A stretch of DNA of 50,687 bases, from positions 1-50,687 of the forward strand of contig MSJI02000021.1 in assembly GCA_001931905.2 (NCBI GenBank). Direction: 5' to 3'. Positions within the stretch are counted from its first letter, which is position 1. The number at the start of each line of letters is the position of its first letter. The notes beneath the pieces were generated by a model that did no database searches, had not been told where the DNA came from, and saw only the letters and a list, made by a program, of their open reading frames with translations. Below, piece by piece: positions 20,697 to 30,941 of the stretch. Position numbers and translations under genes: made by a program. Source of the DNA: Cladosporium sp. IMV 00045. Taxonomy: Eukaryota > Ascomycota > Dothideomycetes > Cladosporiales > Cladosporiaceae.

Positions 20697-23045
20697 CTAA
20701 ACATCGTCGTCACGGGTTCCTTGTTGGGATAGAAAGGTAAACATCCGCCTGCGAGTTTCATGGGGAATGTGAACCTTGTGATCCTTGTAATCTCTCTTAT
20801 CTGAACCAAGCTCTGCTAAACGCTCAAAAATATCAGTCCTGGCTGCTTCGGAAAGCGCCGTATGACCGTGAGCCCCTCCAGGGCTGATTTTCCGAGGGTC
20901 TACGCCTGCGCCATTTTTGATGACCAGTGACATGAGTTGTGCATCAATTCCATGGACTGCCGCATGGAGCGCCCAATCTGGGCCAGTTCGAGTATTGACG
21001 TCTGCGCCGTGTTCCAGGAGTATTCTGACAATTTCCAGCTTCCAATGATCAGCTGCTATGTGAAGCGCGGTATGGAAACGGCTTCCTTTCGCATTCACAT
21101 TGGCGCCATATTGCAAAAGTACTTTCGTACAGTCCAAGCTGTGCGAAGCTGCGGCTTGGAGTGGATTTGCATAGGTGTCATGGAGAGAGGTGAGTGAAGT
21201 CTTACCGTCGCTTGTACTTCTTGTGGGACGATTTGCACGTGATGTGTGATTAGCGTTACCATGATGATTCGAGAGCTCCAGTTCCAGAAGTTGTGGGGCA
21301 CCCTTGTTGGCGAACACGAAAACCTTAGATGTTGAGGCGGAATAATGAAGCTCAGGAACCTCTAGCAAGTTGTGACATGTTATCACAAGGTCAAGGGGAA
21401 AGGCTTCCACAAACGAATCTTGAGAGATGCCATAGTTTTGAGCAAGTTCAGCTTGGTCGATCGACTCCCACTGCGCATGTAGCAGAAAGGGGAACTTGTT
21501 GCGTATCTGCTCTCGGCGAGAGTAAAAGGCTTCGTACGTTGGATCAATGTCCGGTGAGTAATCGGATGGTTGGAAACTTAGCGCTGCGTGCGACATGTAT
21601 TCGAAACACATAGCTCGTAGTGTCTCATGACCAAGACCGGTAGGGTTGTGACAAAATGTAGGATCAAGTCTACCGATTCCACCGCTGGAAAGGTATTCTC
21701 TCACGGTCTCATGTATGAATTGGACCCGTCGAAAATCCCAAGTTCCTGTGATCTCCACCAGGCCTTTAGATTTGTTGAGAATAAACCTCTCAACTTGATC
21801 AAAGCTGGGTGTGGGTCCAGATGTTTCTGTGCTTCCGCTATTCGCAGCGTGTAGTATAGCACAGTACAGCTCCATAGGTGTAATCGCGAAGCTTCCATAC
21901 AGAACCCATAGCAGGATCGGCACGAGGTATGTGGTGTCGCCTGTGTCTCTCTCAAGCAGAGCGTTCTCGAACAATGCGTGCAGACCGGGTGGTATCCCTC
22001 TCAGTCGATCACTCAGCCGACCAGGATTCCCTAGATCGCTTTCCTCATTCAGAAGACGCACAACAAGGACGACCCATAAGAACACGTCGCCCGCTTTCGT
22101 TCGTACGGCGTCAATGATCTCATGGCGTAGCTCGTTTTCCGGTATCTTCAGCGTGTTCTCAACGTAAGTCTCAATGTCTCGTTGGTGCCCTTCGAGATTG
22201 TCCAGGATGATATGGACGCATCTCAGTATCCTGATACTTGGGTAGTGTCTGCTTGCAAAGAAGACACGAAACTGGACGTTTGCTGAGACTGCCTTGCTCG
22301 CGACGTCCTCCAGAAAATCAATCATGTTTCGTACTTCCGATGCAACGCATTCGTCGAGAGCGTCAATGTAGCAAATAAGCTTGGCCTCTCCCAGATGTAG
22401 CACGGCGTCGTAGAATAGCTCTTCAAGGGCCCCTATAGGCCAAGTTTTGTAACTCCAAGCTTGCTTATCGAGCAACCTCTCCAGCATGGGTGATTGCGTC
22501 AGTAACTGGTAGAGCAAAGAACGCCACATTCCTTGAATTGACCTTTCGAGTTCGGCTCCTTTGGCGTTGAAGAAGAAGCTGATCCTCAAACAGTCTGAGA
22601 ACTCGACATCAGCGTGTCTGACCGCATGCTTCATGAGAGTGGATTTGCCGGCCCCTGGTTTGCCTCGTAACCAAAGGAAGCCGTGATGTTCTGGCAAAAA
22701 AGAGTCGTCACACCATCTCCTATATTCTGGGGAGTCGAAGAACCATTGACAAGTGTTCCTGTGTGCTAACTTGATATCTGCACGTCGCAAATCCATCTTT
22801 TCGAAGCTGAGCGCATCCCGCAGGCTGGTGTTGCGTTTGTCGCCCTCAAGAAGCGGAATAGATGTTACCACTTGATGTACCGTCCCATGGAAGTTATTGT
22901 GTGAGTTGCCAATATGAGCCCTTGCGTTGTCGCGTACGATGCTGCTATCGAACATTGGTCGGCGAACAGTGCTTGGTTCATCGTCTTCGTCCTCCCTCCG
23001 CCGCTTCCTGGTCGGCTGTTCGCCCACATCACACTGAGACTGCAT
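20697..23045 (-). CDS. NLR-like STAND protein: NACHT ATPase with C-terminal ankyrin repeats
   Basis: A single intronless frame of 782 residues. A basic patch RKRRRED (13-19) resembles a nuclear signal. A Gly/Asn-rich motif ARAHIGNSHNNFHG (41-54) precedes the core. The NACHT NTPase begins near residue 95, with Walker A GKPGAGKST (128-136) and Walker B LICYIDALDE (223-232). A winged-helix-like region follows, and ankyrin repeats occupy about 640-760 (VLLQYGANVNAKG, ILLEHGADVNTRT). This is the architecture of fungal NOD-like receptors, which act in non-self recognition and heterokaryon incompatibility. No HET, patatin or lipase-like effector domain is visible, so the N-terminus is either a short signalling motif or the effector is encoded elsewhere. 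Only about three ankyrin units are evident, fewer than in many relatives. Confidence 0.85.
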   Translation of the reverse strand: MQSQCDVGEQPTRKRRREDEDDEPSTVRRPMFDSSIVRDNARAHIGNSHNNFHGTVHQVVTSIPLLEGDKRNTSLRDALSFEKMDLRRADIKLAHRNTCQWFFDSPEYRRWCDDSFLPEHHGFLWLRGKPGAGKSTLMKHAVRHADVEFSDCLRISFFFNAKGAELERSIQGMWRSLLYQLLTQSPMLERLLDKQAWSYKTWPIGALEELFYDAVLHLGEAKLICYIDALDECVASEVRNMIDFLEDVASKAVSANVQFRVFFASRHYPSIRILRCVHIILDNLEGHQRDIETYVENTLKIPENELRHEIIDAVRTKAGDVFLWVVLVVRLLNEESDLGNPGRLSDRLRGIPPGLHALFENALLERDTGDTTYLVPILLWVLYGSFAITPMELYCAILHAANSGSTETSGPTPSFDQVERFILNKSKGLVEITGTWDFRRVQFIHETVREYLSSGGIGRLDPTFCHNPTGLGHETLRAMCFEYMSHAALSFQPSDYSPDIDPTYEAFYSRREQIRNKFPFLLHAQWESIDQAELAQNYGISQDSFVEAFPLDLVITCHNLLEVPELHYSASTSKVFVFANKGAPQLLELELSNHHGNANHTSRANRPTRSTSDGKTSLTSLHDTYANPLQAAASHSLDCTKVLLQYGANVNAKGSRFHTALHIAADHWKLEIVRILLEHGADVNTRTGPDWALHAAVHGIDAQLMSLVIKNGAGVDPRKISPGGAHGHTALSEAARTDIFERLAELGSDKRDYKDHKVHIPHETRRRMFTFLSQQGTRDDDV

Positions 23046-23687
23046 GCCCCACAGTGAACTTCAGTGTAGATGGGTCGTGGTGATAAGATGTTTGTGGAAT
23101 GGTCGCGGCATCATCGTTGATCTGAAGCATCTGCCATGCTTACGGTGCCCCCTCACTCTAGCTTTGATTCAGCTCTCGCTTGTGCAACGTTACAGTATCA
23201 GTAGCTACTTTGCGAAGCGAATCGGATGCATGGCTTACTTAGGTACCACTGTAGTGCATTGAGAAGTAGCGAGGAAGGGAAACTTAGGAAATATCCCTAA
23301 CCTTTCACGTTCGTGGCCGTCCCATCTGCCGTACCTGTTGCCACTGACTGCGTGTACATGGCTAAGACATTTGAAATAGAAACACCAGTAGAAGCATCCT
23401 GCAATCACCGACCCCATTCATTTCGGTCCAGGTTCGCAATGCTTTGAGGATGTCGGGGTCTTGGTAAAGGAACTTCATAAACGTATTCTTTCCGGGAAAT
23501 CGTATCAGATGCCAGCGGATAATTCTGACGCACTCTCAACGATATTCGTATCAATAGCGATATCAAGATCCCCCATAACATGCCCAGCACAGCACTCACA
23601 GTTGGTTGTTCGTGATATTGACATTCTCATATATATCATGATATACAGCAAGATCCCCTGAGAGATAATTCAACACATGACTCTCGC
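23046..23687. other. Intergenic, NLR promoter and acetyltransferase 3' flank
   Basis: No gene seen. The duplicated block begins at 23606, within this stretch; bases before that have no second copy in the window. Confidence 0.5.
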
Positions 23688-26273
23688 CTAATACTCCATC
23701 AAACGCAATTTCTTGCCGACCTCTCTCCTCTGCACGATCTTCTCGCTCTGCCGCTCGCCGGCGTTGTCTTTCGCCTTCAGAGCTTGCATCAGCATGCCGG
23801 CGTCGAAGAAGCCGTCTGTGAAGTGGATTTGTTAGTAAACTGTTATCCTTCGGGAAAATGGATAAACAGGATCAAACTTACAACCGCCCATCTCATCATC
23901 ACTGCTACCGTTGACGCTCTCCTCCTGCGCCTTCTCACCCCCACTGGCGTCAGTAATAGCCTTGCCACGAGTCTTTGAGCGACTGCTCTTCTCCTCCGCC
24001 TCGCGAGCGCGGCTGGCGCCCTTGTCGACGCTGGTGCCGCGGCGTTGCGTCATGCGCAGCAGCTTGCGGATTTCCAGGAAGTAAGATTCGATGGCGTCGA
24101 TGAAGCGCTTGGTCTGGCGGTGCTTGCTGGATGCGCAGATGGAAATGCTGCCGTCTTTGATGATGTAGCCGATACCGAATCCCTCGCCGGACGTGGGGCC
24201 GAAGCCGAAGTGGCGCAGGGACGGGTTGCCGCAGTTGGAGGTGCTGAGGATGGTGTTGTTGATTTTGTCCCAGCCGGCATCGGCGAAGATGGCGGGAAGG
24301 GCGACGGTGGGGCGCGCGCCGCCGTTGCGAGAGGTCGTGGCGGTGACTTTTAGGCTGTCGTCTTCGTCGCTGAGGATGGAGCTTCGTTTGGGCGAGGCGG
24401 AGGTGTTTGCTTCAGATGTGGTTGGAGAGAAGGAGCCGTTCGTGCTGCCGTCGACACTGCTAAAGTCCGTGTCGGCTTCGGCGTCAACAGAGCGTTGCCA
24501 GAGACACATAAGCGCGTAGAGGTGGCGGTCCTGTCCTTGAGCCTTGGCGCAGTCCTTTGTGGTGGCAGTGTGCTCTTCGCAGGCTTTGCGCAGGAGCTCA
24601 ACCTTCTGCGCAGGCGGGTTCTCACCCCAGAACGTTCGGACGAAACTGGCACTTTCATGCGTGACTGCGCGAATGGCTTCGGTGCGGCCATGGTAGAAAG
24701 TCTTGGTCATCGCAGGCTCATACATGGACTCCATGCGACCGTAAAGACCATAATAAGCAGCCTGGAAAGCCATCTGAACGAAAGCGTCCGGAGAGAATCC
24801 CATCGAGGTGATGAAGTTCTTGCCGTAGTGCGTGAAGTCCAAGGTTTCGAATTCGTTCTGCTGGATCAGATCCGCAAGACGAGTCTCTGCAAAGCGCAGT
24901 GCGGTTGTGAGCTCAGGCACCATGTCCCATTCCAGCTTGTGTGGTGTAGTGCTAACGTTGCCAAATGAGCTCGGGTCACGCTTGGATGGATCCGGCGAAC
25001 TTGAAGCCCACAGCGATGGAGCTGCTCCGTTGATGCTGCGAGCGAAACGCAGGATGGTGTCTGTGTAAACGTCCGAAGCAAAGCGCAAGACAGTGTGTCC
25101 GTCGATACCGGTATGTTCAAAGTTGATTCCCGCGCTGCCGTTCTTGCAGACGATGATCTGAAGCTTGTCATACCATCTGTTTGTGCAAGTGCCGACTTGG
25201 ACGCCCTTCTGAACCTCGCTAGTGCCGCAAAGCATGTTCATGCAAAGCTCAGCGGTATTGGCAGGCTCAGTGTAGTCGAGACATAGAATGAACAATGCGC
25301 TGTCTACAATGTTGAGGCAATCGCTGTTGTTTGAGCCCTCGTCCTTACCGAGAACCTCGCGTAGTCCAGACCAGATTTTGCGGTTTTCAGTACTCAAAAC
25401 ACCAAGAGCACCCTTGGCAGCATTGTGAATCGGAGTTTGTTCGGCGTCGTGAACAATAGCTTGCAGATTGGTGCTCACATCTCTTTCGGTCATGATCAGG
25501 TCGTCGTTGTCGTCGAGAACGTCGAACCAGTAAAATTGACCTTTGCACATAACAACGATGTGCTTGCTGTTTGGGTCCTGACCAATTTGGCATCCGTTGT
25601 CGGTGGGAATTCGAGCAGTACCGAAGAGGCGGGAGTACTGGTACATGCAAAGCGGTTGTCCACGTAGGGTGTCTGGTGGAAGTTCCTCCTTCCTGACAGC
25701 TCTTGCAAAAGAAAGCGAGGAGACCACCAACGATGCAGCACGTGTGACTTGGTTGTTACGTGCTGGCGTAGGGTCATCTTCGAGGAGGAAGAAAGGATTG
25801 AGGTTCAAGACGACAGGGTTGTCGAAGTTAAGGTAGGAGTCGTACCAGAACTGCTCGATATAGCTGCTCTTGCCCTGGGCATAGCTCTTGAGCTTCTCTT
25901 GCAGTGCCGGTCCGTCAGTCCTGAGGAATTCTGTGACGGCTTGCTCGGTGTCTGCGTGCTCCCTGGCTGTCTGAAGAGGGTCGAGAGCTTTCAAGTACTT
26001 CTTTGCGGTGGACTCAAGGTCGGGAATGGGAAGCTTCGGAAGGCTGTCCTGGGCAGCGAATGTGATACCAGGTTTTGATTCGTTGGTCTTGGAAGTTGCG
26101 AGTGGCTCCTGTTGTGTCTTATCGAAGCTCTGGGTCGCCTCCTTCGCGGACTCCATTGATCGCTTCTGATCGGAGGCCATTATGATGGAGTCGTGTCTTG
26201 ATCGGGAGAGTTGGCTGTCTAGTGGCTGAGGCGCTGTGAACTGCCTGCCTGCAGACATAACCGGGGTAAGCAT
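23688..26273 (-). CDS. Carnitine O-acetyltransferase, YAT2-type (block 1)
   Basis: Exons 26273-23882 and 23815-23688 give 839 residues. The 66-base intron (GTAAGT, branch TTACTAAC, TTCACAG) restores GGYGFFDAG and the true C-terminus KKLRLMEY. Hallmarks of the choline/carnitine acyltransferase family are present: ITFAAQDSLPKLPIP at the start of the domain, and the catalytic His387 in NFEHTGIDGHTVLRF. Known reaction: transfer of acetyl groups between CoA and carnitine, letting acetyl units move between cytosol, peroxisome and mitochondrion during growth on acetate or fatty acids. A charged C-terminal extension after the catalytic domain is typical of Yat2-like proteins. In-frame ATGs at codons 1, 6 and 32 leave the start open; codon 32 (MASDQ) would lack the basic leader. 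The gene is divergent from RAD57. Confidence 0.9.
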
Positions 26274-26694
26274 GTGTATTTAGCTATGCAGGGGAGAAAC
26301 AAGCGTGGTGACAGAGAGACCACGCAGGGCTGTGCGGAAGAAATAGTGGCAGTCTTGACTGTAGTAATTCGGCATGGGAAGGTCGCGAAGACGACGGAGT
26401 ATGAAGGGGTTGTGAGGGAAAGGGAACAGTTGGGTCACACGGGAGGAATGGGAAACAAGATATACATGTAGACTCCCCCCGCAAAAACCCCAGAAACACG
26501 CAAGAAACACGCAAGAAACATGCGGCAACTAGAGGAGCTGAGGCGCTGGACTGGTGATGGTACACTGGGGGTGGCATGTGAAGTTTGAGGCTCAAGAGGT
26601 TGCCGCAGCCGTTCCGCCGGGGCAGTGGCCAATCCAAGCCGAGCGATTATCGAAGGGCAAATGAGACTAGAGATTTACTGACCTTAGTGTCGCG

Positions 26695-26700
26695 CCGAGG
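26695..26700 (-). promoter_or_regulatory. Candidate FarA/FarB site (CCTCGG on minus strand), block 1
   Basis: CCGAGG on the plus strand, upstream of the acetyltransferase. CCTCGG is the known target of the Far regulators of fatty-acid use in Aspergillus. The site is kept at 37705-37710 in block 2. Confidence 0.4.
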
Positions 26701-27084
26701 TCGAGACAAGAGATGACGGTTTAATTGTCTCTAGTCCAGGAAAACGACGCAAGACCGACGGGTAGGGTAAAGGACGACAGTATGAGGATAAATAAGATAC
26801 CGAGAGCGTCGTGGGCGAGCGGAAGATGTCGAGCGAGGTCGCACTAAGCTTGGTGTAGCACGAGGCGCGCAGGGGTAGCTACACTGGAGAGTTTGGTATG
26901 GCGTATGCAGTGAAGGATCTACGCTTGTTCGAAGGCGTCTTCAAGGCGTGGGGGTTGTGACGATGGCGAAGGAGGTGCTGCGGCGCGTGTGCGGATAAGA
27001 GAAAGAGGTGTGTAGAGACACAAGACAGGCGAGTCGGTCAGCAGTAGGGAAGAGTGGATGCAGGCGACTATCGAAAACACGCGA

Positions 27085-27090
27085 CCTCGG
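27085..27090 (+). promoter_or_regulatory. Candidate FarA/FarB site (CCTCGG), block 1
   Basis: Second CCTCGG motif in the shared promoter, kept at 38095-38100 in block 2. It directly follows an ACGCG core that could serve RAD57. Confidence 0.35.
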
Positions 27091-27423
27091 GCATGGTCAT
27101 ACTCAGGAACAAGAGTGGTGCTGGTGATTGCAAGTGTGTGTGTGTGTGTGGTGGGCGCTGGGCCAGACGAAGACATGACGTCTGCCAGCCGCCAAAACGT
27201 GTGGAGTCCGGGGCAAAGGAAGATCTCGCGCGCTTGTGCAGCACAGAAGCCAAGCAAGTGACGGACAGGAGGAAAAGAAAGAGAGAGACAGGAGGAGACT
27301 ACAGCCAAAATCACGATCAAGGCCATCGCGACAGTCACCTGACATCACCTGACCTTCCTCTCATCACCGTCTCACTTCTCGGGCGTCCGGTGGCATCGCG
27401 AGAAAGATGCTGCTCTTAGCCCG

Positions 27424-28807
27424 ATGACCGACTTGCTGACTGTCCTACCGCACTTCGACTCGCGCCCATACACTCATCTACTGCCTTCGCTGGAGAAGGC
27501 TCTGGTGACCTGCGCCGACCTTCTCACCCTCGATGCCACCCATGTTGCCAAGCGTGCGCAAGTGCCTCCTGGAGAGGTCAAGAAATTGGCAGATGCCCTG
27601 GTCCACGCCCTGAGTATTGATTCCTCGGTTACTTCTCCGCTGCCAGGATCTGGAGACTCCCATGGGGAAAGGCATGGCAGAGGGCCTGTATTCAGGCGCG
27701 GCGACGAGCTGTTGGACCAATGGATGATTAGCACGCTCGACGACAAGCTAGATAATGCGTTGGAAGGCGGCATTCATTCGGGCTACTTGACCGAAATCAC
27801 AGGCGAGAGGTAGACCATCTCGAGATGATTCTGTTGTTCAAGAAGTATGCTAACATTTCTTCAGTGCTGCTGGAAAAACACAGTTTCTCTTAACATTGCT
27901 CTTGTCAGCACAATTAAACTCCAACAATGGCTCTTCCCGGAATGCGCTCTACCTCTCCACGGAAGCCCAACTGCAGACCACTCGTCTGAACCAGATCCTC
28001 ACAACCCATCCCGGACTAGCCGATCTCTCACCCACCGAGAAGCCCTCCCTCGCGCGGATCCAAAGCACCCGAGTCCACGACCTCGAATCTCAAGAACACA
28101 TCCTCCGCTACCAAGTCCCCGTCGCCATCCAACGCTTCAACGTCGGGCTGGTCGTCGTAGACAGCATAGCAGCAAACTACCGCGCCGAATTCGCCAAAGG
28201 TGGCAAACCCGCCCACTCTCTGGCCCAACGCAGCACCCAAGTTGCAGAGCTGGGAGCACTGCTACGCAACCTCGCCCGCTCGCACAACATCGCCATCGTA
28301 GTTGCCAACCAAGTCGCCGACCGCTTCGAAACTCAAAGCCAGCTCGCGCCACTCAGCCAACAACAGCAGTCAACGCAAACGCCACGCGCCCTATCTCCTT
28401 CGCAAAGATCAGCACCAGCACCAGCACTCGCACCGCCTTTACCTCCCCCTCCATCCTACGCAACCCCCCACCTCTCCACCCCCTACCCTCTAGACCTCGA
28501 CCACCAACAACGCTTCTTCACCGGCTGGGGCGACACTCCCGTCCCTCACAACAACGAATCGCTCAAAACGCCCTCCCTCGGCCTCACCTGGACGAATCAG
28601 CTAGCGACGCGCATCGCCCTCCTCCGCTCGCCTGTCTACGAAGCGCGCGTTTACCAGCCGGGCGAAGATAAGGCAATTGCTGGGTGGGAGCGCGCAATGA
28701 AAGTTGTGTTTAGCGCTTGGTGTCCGGAGGGAGAGACGCGGTTTGAGATTTGGCAGGGGGGTGTTAGGGGGATTGAGGATGATGGTCAGAGTGGTGAGGG
28801 TGTGTGA
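27424..28807 (+). CDS. RAD57: RAD57-like RecA-family recombination mediator (block 1)
   Basis: Exons 27424-27809 and 27865-28807 give 442 residues. The 55-base intron (GTAGAC, branch TGCTAAC, TTCAG) splits the Ser codon inside Walker A and restores GESAAGKT (127-134). Walker B is GLVVVDS ending at Asp228, and ANQVADRF corresponds to the RecA loop region. An N-terminal helix-hairpin-like part (about 20-60) precedes the ATPase core. Known role: with Rad55, Rad57 stabilises Rad51 filaments in homologous recombination; XRCC3 is the animal relative. A Pro/Gln-rich insert at about 305-340 is low complexity and is where most of the differences to block 2 cluster. The gene converges on GH43 and shares its promoter with the acetyltransferase. 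Confidence 0.87.
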
Positions 28808-29589
28808 TGGTAATCGCGGTGTGCGGTGGCGAATGGATGATAAGATTCAAGGCAAGGGCGAAGCAGGCTGAAATTGCTTGTCTGTCTGGGTGCTGCATAG
28901 AGATGTGGAAGGTGTCACCGATTACACAGTCTTGTGTCATATATCGCAGCAAGCCTTTATCTCAGCCGAATGAGTCGATGGATGCAAGTACATGTATACA
29001 TGTAGTGGTGACTGCGCTATGTCACTGATGTGACCCTACCACGAGGCGTACGAATATTAACACGGGAAATTTTCCTTTTGCCTGGGATTCCTCATGGCAA
29101 ATCATCGAGTTGAAAAATGGGTGGTGTTCTCACACGCTCACTTCGCAGGGGTTGATGTGGCTGACCTGAAGCTTAACATCTGACCTGGACTGAGATTCTG
29201 GGTATAATTCGCCGCCCGTACGTACAAGCGAATCGATGTTTCTTAGTCTTCTTATTGATACAGCGAAACCATCTCATCATCATGGGCACAGATCTGGAAC
29301 AGTGTGTTGAGTTCTTCATCTTTTCATCAGTACGTACAAGGGCAGAATCTGTCGCCCTTTATCATTGACCGTATCTCGCAGACATCTGCCTGCAATGGCC
29401 ATCCAAAGTATATGTGGGAAAGGGGCATATTTTCCTCAGCCCCGATCCGAGTTGTAAACTTCCATCACACAAGCCCTTCCTCACAAAACAAAACACCACC
29501 AGCATCACCCCATTTTGTCTGAACGCCATGCTAAACCGAGCCATCAAAAGCAAAACCCAAACCCTCCCCCATCCCATCATCCCATGCCC
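28808..29589. other. Convergent intergenic region, RAD57 and GH43 (block 1)
   Basis: Holds both 3' flanks. About 130 bases near 29281-29410 are well kept in block 2, but the short frame there differs in length between versions, so coding is not supported. Confidence 0.5.
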
Positions 29590-30609
29590 TCAAATCCCCA
29601 AACTAACCGTCTGCGCATTCCCATCATACGACACCGTAGCAACATACATACTCCTGCGCCCACCCACCGCCTCACTGCTCGCATACCCATGAAACGCCAT
29701 ATGGCTCGTATCCCAATCGACATCCGCATGACCCGGGCCCCACACACCAGCCGGCGTGCCAGAAACCAGCAGAGGGAATCGAGCCTTCTCATACGGCCCG
29801 CCGAGATCTGCAGAAACCGCGTAGCTCTCCGAATACCGATCGGAAGTATAGCACTGCGAGGCGAAGAAGAGCACATAATTCCCATTCGGCTGTCTCACGA
29901 GCGCTGGGCCTTCGATGAGCGGCCCGTCGCGGTCGTCGCGGTCGAGGAGGAAGAACGGCTCGCCGAGGAAAGTCACGCCGTCGTCTTCGTCGACTCGCTG
30001 CGCGTACAGGGGCGTTGGGACCAAGGGTTCGACTTCGTTGTTGCACACGCCGCCGTGGCCGATGGCGTTGCCGTCGATTTTGTAGAGGACGTAGCGCTTG
30101 CCGTCAATGTCGCGGAAGGCGCTGGCATCGATCGCGCCGCCTTGGTCCGTCGGGCAGACGAGGGGGGAGTCCGAGACGGAGTCGTAGGGGCCTTCGATGT
30201 TGGTGGCGCGCGCGGCACCGATGCAGTGGAAGCGGCCGTTGCCGGCGGTTTTGGTCGTGGCCGAGTAGTAGAGGATGAAGCTGCCGTCGTCGAGGGCGAC
30301 GACGTCGGGGGCCCAGACGAGGGGGTTGGAGGCGTCGACCCAGGCGCCGAGGGTGCGGAGGGCTTCGTGGTTCTCGTGAAGGGTCCAGGTGGTGAAGTCG
30401 GGGGAGGAGGCGACTTGGACTTTGATGTTCTTGTAGTCGTAGAGACTTTGAGTGCCGAAGGCGTACCAGGTGTTGCCGACTTTGATGATGGATGGGTCTG
30501 GGAAGTCGGACTCGATGACGGGACCCCAGACTTCACGTTTGGCGAGTGGGATGGCTAGTGAGGAGATGCACAGGCCTAGGAAGGCCGAGGCGAGGAGTAA
30601 CAGATGCAT
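29590..30609 (-). CDS. Secreted glycoside hydrolase family 43 (block 1)
   Basis: Intronless, 339 residues, with a signal peptide at about 1-19 (hydrophobic LLLLASAFLGLC). The mature enzyme covers one five-bladed beta-propeller, the normal size of a single-domain GH43. Catalytic residues fit the family: Asp38 in DFPDPSII (base), Asp161 in GAIDASAF (pKa modulator) and Glu233 in LIEGPALV (acid). Known activities of GH43 are arabinanase, arabinofuranosidase and beta-xylosidase on plant cell-wall polysaccharides; which one applies is not decided. A TATA box lies 170 bases upstream, preceded by a very conserved stretch. The pair differs at 24 of 339 positions, five of them in the signal peptide. 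Confidence 0.88.
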   Translation of the reverse strand: MHLLLLASAFLGLCISSLAIPLAKREVWGPVIESDFPDPSIIKVGNTWYAFGTQSLYDYKNIKVQVASSPDFTTWTLHENHEALRTLGAWVDASNPLVWAPDVVALDDGSFILYYSATTKTAGNGRFHCIGAARATNIEGPYDSVSDSPLVCPTDQGGAIDASAFRDIDGKRYVLYKIDGNAIGHGGVCNNEVEPLVPTPLYAQRVDEDDGVTFLGEPFFLLDRDDRDGPLIEGPALVRQPNGNYVLFFASQCYTSDRYSESYAVSADLGGPYEKARFPLLVSGTPAGVWGPGHADVDWDTSHMAFHGYASSEAVGGRRSMYVATVSYDGNAQTVSLGI

Positions 30610-30778
30610 GCTGGAAGCGTTGCTCGATACGATGATACAGTTGTGTCTTCGATGAGGTCGATCAATGCTGGTTGTTAACGCTGCTTACTGATATGAATGA
30701 TTCGGTATGGTGTTGTCGTTATGTGATACATACAACAAAGAAAGAAACATGAATCAGCAAAGAGGAACAGGAGCAGGA

Positions 30779-30785
30779 TTATATA
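30779..30785 (-). promoter_or_regulatory. TATA box of GH43 (block 1)
   Basis: TATATAA on the minus strand, 170 bases before the ATG, and kept in block 2 at 166 bases from its ATG. Confidence 0.6.
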
Positions 30786-30806
30786 GTAATGGACAAGACC
30801 AACAAA

Positions 30807-30941
30807 AACCGGCACAAGTGTTTGCGATGTCATCACAAGCCCATGTCCAACTCACTTGAACCATACCATAACCGTGACAAGCCGTTGTCAATCACTGCAC
30901 TCCACATAGCAGGCGCCGTCGATCAACAAATGACGTCCATA
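30807..30941 (-). promoter_or_regulatory. Highly conserved upstream element of GH43 (block 1)
   Basis: 135 bases with one difference to 41777-41911, just upstream of the TATA box. Contains the hairpin TGACAA-GCCG-TTGTCA (30875-30890), whose loop holds the only difference, and a CRE-like TGACGTCC (30931-30938). Probably the upstream activating region of GH43. Confidence 0.5.

Larger units (their letters stand above)
26274..27423. other. Bidirectional promoter, acetyltransferase (-) and RAD57 (+), block 1
   Basis: About 1.15 kb between divergent starts. Contains two conserved CCTCGG-type motifs (separate entries), an ACGCG core at 27079-27083 and a short GT microsatellite near 27132. A ten-base unit CGCAAGAAAC/A near 26500 is repeated once more than in block 2. 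Confidence 0.6.

Noticed and set aside
27131..27150. GT microsatellite
   Set aside because: Length differs between versions as expected of a simple repeat; no further meaning seen.
28984..29003. Palindrome TACATGTATACATGTA
   Set aside because: Not kept in block 2 and simple in composition.
29515..30558. Antisense frames of 347 and 290 codons over the two GH43 genes
   Set aside because: High GC at third positions of GH43 keeps the opposite strand open; presence in both versions follows from DNA similarity.
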